In this document: piece by piece, positions 1 through 4,685 of the stretch | Layout: each line of letters starts with the position of its first letter | Numbering within the stretch: position 1 is the first letter of the stretch | The notes under the pieces: generated by a model | Seen by the model: the letters and a program-made list of their open reading frames with translations, nothing else | Databases searched by the model: none | What the model was told of the DNA's origin: nothing | Translations under genes and position numbers: made by a program | Assembly (NCBI GenBank): GCA_027023115.1 | Contig: JALVWZ010000390.1 | Coordinates: forward strand, 1-7,089 | From: Thermaceae bacterium | Lineage (GTDB): Bacteria > Deinococcota > Deinococci > Deinococcales > Marinithermaceae | Direction: 5' to 3' | DNA: 7,089 nt

Positions 1-28
1 GGCTTGCAGCGTGCATCAAATAAAGCTT

Positions 29-45
29 CCTCCCCTTAGGGGAGG
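29..45 (-). terminator. GC-rich hairpin after the response regulator gene, possible terminator
   Basis: Seven bases (CCTCCCC) pair perfectly with GGGGAGG around a 3-base loop, about 50 bases beyond the response-regulator stop codon. Read on the minus strand, the stem is followed by AAGCTTTATTTG, a broken T-rich run. This fits a weak Rho-independent terminator for the kinase-regulator transcript. The same palindrome with the G-rich stretch beside it (46-54) also resembles dispersed palindromic repeats seen in many genomes, so it could be a repeat copy instead of, or as well as, a terminator. The rest of positions 1-94 shows nothing else. Confidence 0.4.
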
Positions 46-94
46 GCTGGGGGGTGCAGCTAGAGCTATGGCCGGGGAAATGGTACAGGACCTT

Positions 95-688
95 TTAAAT
101 TAACCCGTGCTCGCGCGCCCAGCGCGGCAGGTCGCGGCTGGCTATCCCCAGCTTGGCCAGGGCGCGTTGCTTGTAGGTGCTGGCCGTCTTGTGGCTTATG
201 CCGAGCTCGGCGGCGATTTGCTTGAGGTTCTTACCGGCGGCGACGCCGCTGATTACCGCGCGCTCCCGCCGCGAAAGGATTTCGGGCCCCGGCTCGGCGA
301 CAAAGCCGGCCAGTTCGGCGGCCAGCTCGGCGGGCAGGTAGCGTTCGTTGCGGGCCAGAGCCGCCAGGGCGTCGAGAAGGGTCACGTCTACCGCGCGCTT
401 GCTCAGGTAGCCGCGAGCGCCGCGTTTGAAAGCTTCGTTGACGTATAAGGGCTCCTCGTGCATCGAAAGCACCAGCACCCGGGCCCGCTCGCTGAGTGCG
501 GGCAGGGCCTCGAGACCACCCATCCCCGGTAGGTTGAGGTCGAGCAGGTAAACGTCGGGCCGCACGCTGTCGGCCAGAGCCTCTTCGGCGCGTTCGTACT
601 CGGCCAGCACCTCGTGCCCGCCGGACTCGAGCAGCAGACGTAGACCGCTGCGTACGATGCTGTGATCTTCAATCAAGGACACGCGCAA
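95..688 (-). CDS. LuxR/NarL-family response regulator
   Basis: This is a DNA-binding response regulator of 197 residues, close to the usual length for the family. The receiver domain (about 1-115) has the acidic pair E7-D8, the likely phosphorylation site D50 in YLLDLNLPG, the switch serine S75 and the conserved lysine K97. A LuxR-type helix-turn-helix (about 136-190) follows, with LSRRER at its start and the recognition helix in GISHKTASTYKQRALAKL. The start is a TTG at 688, chosen because GGAGGT (694-699) lies five bases before it; an in-frame GTG at 682 is possible but badly spaced. The gene overlaps the end of the histidine kinase by 20 bases, so the two are probably translationally coupled and the kinase is its phosphodonor. 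Target genes cannot be read from this window. Confidence 0.95.
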   Translation of the reverse strand: MRVSLIEDHSIVRSGLRLLLESGGHEVLAEYERAEEALADSVRPDVYLLDLNLPGMGGLEALPALSERARVLVLSMHEEPLYVNEAFKRGARGYLSKRAVDVTLLDALAALARNERYLPAELAAELAGFVAEPGPEILSRRERAVISGVAAGKNLKQIAAELGISHKTASTYKQRALAKLGIASRDLPRWAREHGLI

Positions 689-1754
689 GGGGTACCTCCA
701 CCCGCACCAATGAACCCTTACCGGGGCTGCTTTTTACTATAAGACGGCCCTCGAGCTGTTCGGCGCGCTCGCGCATTCCCGCCAGGCCGAGGGTTTCGCC
801 GCCGGTCGGGGGCAAAAAGCCGCGACCATCGTCTTCGACCTCCAGGATCAGCAATTCGCTGCTGCTTTCCAGCAGTACTCGCACCCGGCTGGCCTGGGCG
901 TGGCGGGCGACATTGGTGAGGGCTTCCTGGGCTATCCGGAAGAGGGCCGCCTGGGCCGGGCGGTTCAGGTTGGGCGGGTTTAGGCGGAAGTCCACGTCCA
1001 GGCCGGTGCGTTCGCCAAACTCCCGCAGGTGGCGCTCGAGGGCCATCCGCAAGCCCAGGTCGTCGAGGGTGGCGGGGTGCAGCTCTCGCGAAAGGCGGCG
1101 TACCTCGTCGAGGGCGCGCCCCAAGACGGTACGCACTTCTTCGAGGCGGGCCGGGTCTTTCTCGGCCAGCCTGAGTGCCAGCAAGGCACCGGTCAGAACG
1201 CCGCCCACTTCGTCGTGCAGCGCCTGGCCCACGCGCCGCCGCTCTTCTTCCTGGGCGCCCAGCCACTTACGCAGCAGGCGTACCCGTTGCGCCTCGCGCA
1301 ACTCGAGCTCGCGAACCAGTTCGGCATGGTCGAGGGCCAGGGCGGTCAGGTGACTTACGGTACTCAAAAAGCAACCGTCGGGAGCTGGCGCTTCCGCCGG
1401 CAGACTGAGGCCGAAGACGGCATGAACCCGCCCCTGGCGGTGGATGGGCAGGGCTATCAGCCCTCGGCTAGCGAGCGCCCGCCCGCCAGTTGCCGCCTGG
1501 GTCGCCATCTCGGCGAGCCGCGACTTGAATGGGCATTCGCCGGCGCAACCATGCACTACCTCCAGCTCGGGGCCGGTCTTGGTCAGCAGGTAGGCCTCGC
1601 CGCAGACGGCGCCGGTGGCCTCGACCAGCGATTCCACGCCGCGAGCCAAAACCTCATGCGGCTCCAGGGTAGCCGCCATGGCCGCCGCCACCCGGCGCAG
1701 GGTGGCCAAGTTGCTTCCCGAAGGGCATTCGAGCAGTAGATCTGCGGCGGTCAT
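669..1754 (-). CDS. Soluble GAF-domain sensor histidine kinase (NarL/NreB-type HisKA_3)
   Basis: This 361-residue kinase has no membrane segment, so it should sense a signal in the cytoplasm. An N-terminal GAF-like domain (about 15-145) is followed by a short helical linker (145-168) and a HisKA_3 dimerisation domain. The phosphoacceptor is H180 in RRRVGQALHDEVGG. The ATPase domain has the N box around N281 (EALTNVARHA), DDGRGF at 308-313 and GLAGMRERAEQLEG at 323-336. The sensor half contains C10, C51, C70 and C74, the last two in HGCAGEC. This recalls AirS of Staphylococcus aureus, a GAF kinase of similar layout reported to bind an iron-sulphur cluster; applying that here is inference. The ATG start has no Shine-Dalgarno sequence but has a TANNNT box seven bases upstream. 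The gene overlaps its response regulator by 20 bases. Confidence 0.94.
   Translation of the reverse strand: MTAADLLLECPSGSNLATLRRVAAAMAATLEPHEVLARGVESLVEATGAVCGEAYLLTKTGPELEVVHGCAGECPFKSRLAEMATQAATGGRALASRGLIALPIHRQGRVHAVFGLSLPAEAPAPDGCFLSTVSHLTALALDHAELVRELELREAQRVRLLRKWLGAQEEERRRVGQALHDEVGGVLTGALLALRLAEKDPARLEEVRTVLGRALDEVRRLSRELHPATLDDLGLRMALERHLREFGERTGLDVDFRLNPPNLNRPAQAALFRIAQEALTNVARHAQASRVRVLLESSSELLILEVEDDGRGFLPPTGGETLGLAGMRERAEQLEGRLIVKSSPGKGSLVRVEVPLARVLD
694..699 (-). promoter_or_regulatory. Ribosome binding site deciding the TTG start of the response regulator
   Basis: GGAGGT on the minus strand lies inside the 3' end of the histidine kinase gene, five bases before TTG at 688. 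It is the strongest Shine-Dalgarno match I saw near a gene start in the window, and it supports a non-ATG start for the regulator. Confidence 0.75.
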
Positions 1755-1761
1755 TTACAAC

Positions 1762-1767
1762 AGCTTA
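1762..1767 (-). promoter_or_regulatory. Candidate leaderless -10 box of the histidine kinase gene
   Basis: TAAGCT on the minus strand fits TANNNT and ends seven bases before the ATG at 1754. There is no Shine-Dalgarno sequence in the 18-base gap after ribF. At the usual -35 distance the sequence is GAATAC (1785-1790), a poor match. The box could give a leaderless kinase-regulator mRNA independent of nudix-ribF, but read-through from ribF remains equally possible. Confidence 0.35.
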
Positions 1768-1772
1768 ACCGC

Positions 1773-2660
1773 TCAAAGGCCGAAGTATTCGCGGGCCGCG
1801 GTTACGTCGCGGGCAATTTGACTACGCAGCTCCTCCAGGCTCGCAAAGCGCTTTTCGTCGCGCAGCTTCTTCAGGAAGGTCACTTTTAGTTCGTGGCCGT
1901 AAAGGTCGCCGCCGAATCCCAGCAGGTGCGCCTCGAAGCGCAGCTCGCTACCGTCCACGGTGGGTCTCAGGCCCACGTTGACCACCGCCGGAAAGGGCCC
2001 GGGGGCGCTGGCGGCCTCAGCGGCAAAGACACCGCGGGGCAGGACCTTGTTTGGGGCCGGCTCGACGTTGGCGGTGGGGAAGCCGATGCGCGAGCCCAGC
2101 CGGTCGCCGCGGAGGACTATCCCGCGAGCCGTGTAGGGGCGGCCCAGGAGGTGGCGCGCCGCTTCGACGTCGCCCGCTTCCAGCAGCTCGCGAATGCGGG
2201 TGCTCTTGACCGGGCCACCGGAAAGCTCGAGCAAAGGCACCACCGTGGTGGGCGCTACTTCTTCCAGGTCGGCCGGGCGACCGCTGCGGCCGCGCCCAAA
2301 GCCGAAGTCGGTTCCCACGACTATTCGGCGGGCGCCTATTTCCCGCAGGTCGCTCAGGAATTCCTCTTTGTCGCGGGCGGCGAAGGCCTCGTCGAACGAT
2401 ACTGCTAGGGTAATGTCCACCCCCGCTTCCTCGAGCAGCTCCAGCTTTTCACTGAGCGTCGAGAGCATGCCGACGCCGCGCACGAAAACCTTGGTGGGCG
2501 GGTCGAAGGTGTAAACCAATAGCGGCCAGCCTTCGGCAGATGCCAGCTTTTGCGCCTGCGCCAGCAGGTGTTTGTGCCCCAGGTGGACGCCGTCGAAAGA
2601 CCCGATGGCTACCACCTTGGGTCCGGTGGGAACGTCTTTGGTGCTGGCGGCGATGATCAT
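1773..2660 (-). CDS. ribF: Bifunctional riboflavin kinase / FAD synthetase (RibF)
   Basis: This enzyme phosphorylates riboflavin to FMN and then adenylylates FMN to FAD, in the cytoplasm. At 295 residues it is close to the usual length of about 300. The N-terminal FMN adenylyltransferase module has GSFDGVHLGH (20-29) with the nucleotidyltransferase HxGH-like motif, then VVGTDFGFGRGRSG (114-127) and STRIRELL (153-160). The C-terminal riboflavin kinase module has GFPTAN (193-198), GVFA (210-213), NVGLRPTV (228-235) and FEAHLLGF (242-249), which carries the likely catalytic E243. All the expected motifs are present. The ATG overlaps the stop of the upstream Nudix gene as ATGA, and no Shine-Dalgarno sequence precedes it, so translation probably depends on coupling. 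I see no FMN riboswitch upstream; the gene sits inside an operon. Confidence 0.97.
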   Translation of the reverse strand: MIIAASTKDVPTGPKVVAIGSFDGVHLGHKHLLAQAQKLASAEGWPLLVYTFDPPTKVFVRGVGMLSTLSEKLELLEEAGVDITLAVSFDEAFAARDKEEFLSDLREIGARRIVVGTDFGFGRGRSGRPADLEEVAPTTVVPLLELSGGPVKSTRIRELLEAGDVEAARHLLGRPYTARGIVLRGDRLGSRIGFPTANVEPAPNKVLPRGVFAAEAASAPGPFPAVVNVGLRPTVDGSELRFEAHLLGFGGDLYGHELKVTFLKKLRDEKRFASLEELRSQIARDVTAAREYFGL

Positions 2661-3136
2661 TGCTCGAGAGCGAAGAGAATTCCGGCCAGGGTAGAGGCGC
2701 TGATGGCCGTTTCGCCGCGGTTAGCGGCGGCCAACACTGCGGCCGGGTCGCGCCAGACGATGGTCAGGTCTTCGTCGTCGTCCGGTGCGCCGCTGGCGGG
2801 ATGCGGCTCGCAGACGCGGAAGAGGTAGAGTTTTTCGTCGGTAAAGCCGGGGCTGGTGTAGAACTCGGTCAGTTTTTCCAGGCGGCCGCCCAGCTGGGCT
2901 TCTTCGGCCAGCTCGCGCCGGGCCGCCTCCTCGGGGCTTTCGTTCGGCTCAATCAGGCCGGCGGGTATTTCCAGCGTGCGCCGGCCGATTGCCGGCCGGT
3001 ACTGCTCGACGAAGAGGACGCCCCGCTCGGGGTCCTCCACCAAGAGTGCTACCGCGTCCTTGTGTTCGACGATCTCCCAGTGCTCGTCTTCGATGGCCAG
3101 GGAGAGGATCTTACCGTTGTAGATATAGCGCCTCAC
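2657..3136 (-). CDS. Nudix hydrolase, ADP-ribose pyrophosphatase type
   Basis: From GTG at 3136 the product is 159 residues. The family hydrolyses nucleoside diphosphate-X compounds such as ADP-ribose to AMP and a phosphorylated remainder, using Mg ions bound by the Nudix-box glutamates. The box runs from G60 to L82 and contains REL, then EE at 78-79. Its usual last glycine is replaced by Q81. SPGFTDEK (95-102) after the box carries the proline typical of ADP-ribose-specific members, and EQYRPAIG (44-51) is also typical. From memory it resembles the T. thermophilus ADP-ribose pyrophosphatase beginning near this start. An ATG at 3166 would add ten residues but would overlap the divergent gene. 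GTG is preferred because TATACT lies six bases before it. ATGA coupling to ribF suggests a shared role in dinucleotide cofactor turnover, which is inference. Confidence 0.93.
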   Translation of the reverse strand: MRRYIYNGKILSLAIEDEHWEIVEHKDAVALLVEDPERGVLFVEQYRPAIGRRTLEIPAGLIEPNESPEEAARRELAEEAQLGGRLEKLTEFYTSPGFTDEKLYLFRVCEPHPASGAPDDDEDLTIVWRDPAAVLAAANRGETAISASTLAGILFALEQ

Positions 3137-3142
3137 GCACTC

Positions 3143-3171
3143 AGTATAGGGGTAGGCTGGGAGCATGTTAC
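3143..3171 (-). promoter_or_regulatory. Leaderless promoter of the Nudix-ribF operon
   Basis: On the minus strand TATACT (3148 down to 3143) differs from TATAAT by one base and ends six bases before the GTG at 3136. Transcription would therefore begin at or next to the start codon, giving a leaderless mRNA. With a 17-base spacer the -35 position holds GTAACA (3171 down to 3166), four of six matches to TTGACA. It overlaps the first codons of the divergent amidohydrolase gene. There is no Shine-Dalgarno sequence, which fits leaderless initiation. Confidence 0.6.
3153..3158 (+). promoter_or_regulatory. Candidate leaderless -10 box of the amidohydrolase gene
   Basis: TAGGCT fits the TANNNT pattern and ends exactly six bases before the ATG at 3165, mirroring the box of the divergent Nudix gene. 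The -35 region (about 3130-3135) has no good match to TTGACA. GGGAG at 3159-3163 lies too close to the ATG to be a normal Shine-Dalgarno sequence. TATAGG at 3145-3150 is an alternative -10 that would leave a short leader. Confidence 0.45.
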
Positions 3172-4634
3172 TGCTGGGAGAGGTATGGACCCCGGGCGGC
3201 GAGAGTCTGCCCGCCGGCGCCGTCTACTTGCAAGGGAGCCTGATCGCCGACGTGGGCCCGGCCGCCGATCTGCAGGCGCGTTACCCACGAGCCAAACGCT
3301 TGCGTTTCGAGCGGATAACGCCCGGCGTGCAGGACGCGCACGTCCACCCGGTTTATTGGGGGCAGTGGCTCGATTCGCTCGACCTGCGCGACGTTTCCGA
3401 CCCCCGTGCCGTGGCGGAGGCGGTGGCCCGGGTGGCCCGCAGGAAAGCGCCGGGCGAGTGGATCAGGGGCGGCGGCTACGTGTTCGACTCTTACCCAGAC
3501 AGCGGCCTACTCGACGCGGCCGCTCCCGCGAACCCGGTCTACCTGGAGTCGCGCGACCTGCACAGCGCCTGGGTGAACCGGCGGGCGCTGGCGGCGGCGG
3601 GGGTCGACGAAGGCACCGCCGACCCGGCGGGCGGCAGGGTTCTGCGTGACGATGAAGGCCGGCCTAGCGGTTACCTGCTCGAGCGCGCCGTGGAGCTGGT
3701 TGCCAGGCGGCTGCCGCCGCCTGGCAAAGAAGACCTGCGGCGCGGCCTCGCCGACCTGGCCCGACGTGGCTACGTTGCCGTGCAGGCGATGGGCGACGGC
3801 CCGGCGGAGGCCAGCGAGTGGGTCCGCCAGATGGCGCTGGCCGGCGAGCTGTCCCTGCGCCTAGCCTGGACGCTCCCGAAGAGCATATGGCGTTCCTACG
3901 CGCCGGAAAAAATAGGGGAACAACTTCACGTATTCGGGGTCAAGTACTTTAGCGACGGCGCTTTGACCAGCCGTACCGCCTGGATGACGGACCCCTACCC
4001 TAGTGGCGGCTACGGCATGCCGCTGGACGACCCGCGCGAACACGACGGCGAGATGGCGGAAGTGCTCGCGGCCGGGTTCGCCCCCGTCTGGCACGCCATC
4101 GGCACCCGGGCGGTGCGGGAGCTGTTGAACTTGATAGACCGGCTCGAGGCAGCCGGTTTGCCGGCGCGGCGGCGATTTCGCATCGAGCACGCTCAGCATG
4201 TAACCGACGCCGACTTACCGCGCTTAGCCGGGCTGCGAGTTTCGATGCAGCCCCTGCACGCCCGCGACGACCAGAAAACGGTTGCCCGTTTGCTGGGCGC
4301 GACCGACCGGACCTCTTACAGGTGGTCGGAGATAGCCGCCTTGCCGGTGGTGACGCTGCTCTTTGGTTCCGACGCGCCGGTGGCCGAGCCGGACCTGGCC
4401 GGCGGGATGGCGGCGGCCACCCGGCATCCGCTGCGGCTGGCGGAGTCGCTGGACGTGGCGGCGGCGTTACTCGCTTACACTTTCGCGCCGGCGGCGGCGC
4501 TGGGCTGGCACCGCGAGGAAACTCCCTGGGGCCGGATCGCTGTTGGGGCTCGGGCGGCGCTGGCGCTGTGGGAAGACGGTTCGCTAGTAGGGAGAGTTTG
4601 GCGAGGGAAAGTCGAACAGGTCCCGAAACAATAA
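3165..4634 (+). CDS. YtcJ-like metal-dependent amidohydrolase (Amidohydro_3 family)
   Basis: This 489-residue protein belongs to the amidohydrolase superfamily, whose YtcJ/NfdA branch hydrolyses amide-type bonds; the substrate here is unknown. The N-terminal beta-sandwich strand MLLLGEVWTP leads to the metal-binding DAHVH (H59, H61). Then come DLHSAWVN (131-138), the likely metal-bridging lysine K260 in VKYFSDGALTSRTAWM, H310 in WHAIGTRA, RIEHAQH (339-345) with H342, MQPLH (361-365), and the catalytic aspartate D403 in FGSDAPV. The family usually reads HAIGDRA, so T314 replaces an expected aspartate. There is no signal peptide, so it is cytoplasmic. It is somewhat shorter than typical members (about 530-550). 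It starts 28 bases from the divergent Nudix gene and 51 bases separate its end from the GGDEF gene; no functional link to either is evident. Confidence 0.92.
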   Translation: MLLLGEVWTPGGESLPAGAVYLQGSLIADVGPAADLQARYPRAKRLRFERITPGVQDAHVHPVYWGQWLDSLDLRDVSDPRAVAEAVARVARRKAPGEWIRGGGYVFDSYPDSGLLDAAAPANPVYLESRDLHSAWVNRRALAAAGVDEGTADPAGGRVLRDDEGRPSGYLLERAVELVARRLPPPGKEDLRRGLADLARRGYVAVQAMGDGPAEASEWVRQMALAGELSLRLAWTLPKSIWRSYAPEKIGEQLHVFGVKYFSDGALTSRTAWMTDPYPSGGYGMPLDDPREHDGEMAEVLAAGFAPVWHAIGTRAVRELLNLIDRLEAAGLPARRRFRIEHAQHVTDADLPRLAGLRVSMQPLHARDDQKTVARLLGATDRTSYRWSEIAALPVVTLLFGSDAPVAEPDLAGGMAAATRHPLRLAESLDVAAALLAYTFAPAAALGWHREETPWGRIAVGARAALALWEDGSLVGRVWRGKVEQVPKQ

Positions 4635-4663
4635 ATGAACATGTAGCAGGCTGCCTCTTTGTT

Positions 4664-4669
4664 TAGAAT
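4664..4669 (+). promoter_or_regulatory. -10 box upstream of the GGDEF gene
   Basis: TAGAAT matches TATAAT at five of six positions in the 51-base gap after the amidohydrolase stop. No convincing -35 lies 16-18 bases upstream. Transcription starting about seven bases downstream would leave a leader of only about ten bases, which still includes GAGGT from the ribosome binding site. Confidence 0.45.
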
Positions 4670-4672
4670 GCT

Positions 4673-4680
4673 AGAGAGGT
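4673..4680 (+). promoter_or_regulatory. Ribosome binding site deciding the TTG start of the GGDEF gene
   Basis: AGAGAGGT ends five bases before TTG at 4686. An in-frame TAG at 4680-4682 closes the frame just upstream. The next in-frame codons offer no ATG before the conserved N-terminus, so TTG is the natural start. Confidence 0.65.
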
Positions 4681-4685
4681 AGACC

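Noticed and set aside
1029..1739. Plus-strand open frame (236 codons) opposite the histidine kinase
   Set aside because: The minus-strand kinase has all its catalytic boxes; the plus-strand translation has no recognisable domain and no convincing ribosome binding site.
3137..3166. Longer Nudix start at ATG 3166
   Set aside because: It would overlap the start codon of the divergent gene, include the promoter region as coding sequence, and add ten residues ahead of the point where the known family similarity begins.
2660..3649. Long plus-strand open frame (329 codons) opposite the Nudix gene and into the amidohydrolase
   Set aside because: It lies antisense to, then out of frame with, two genes that have clear family motifs. 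Its own translation is low-complexity and Arg/Gly-rich with no domain, as expected from high-GC third positions.
4645..4663. Possible terminator after the amidohydrolase (AGCAGGCTGCCT then CTTTGTTT)
   Set aside because: The self-complementary bases leave a loop too small for a stem longer than three base pairs.
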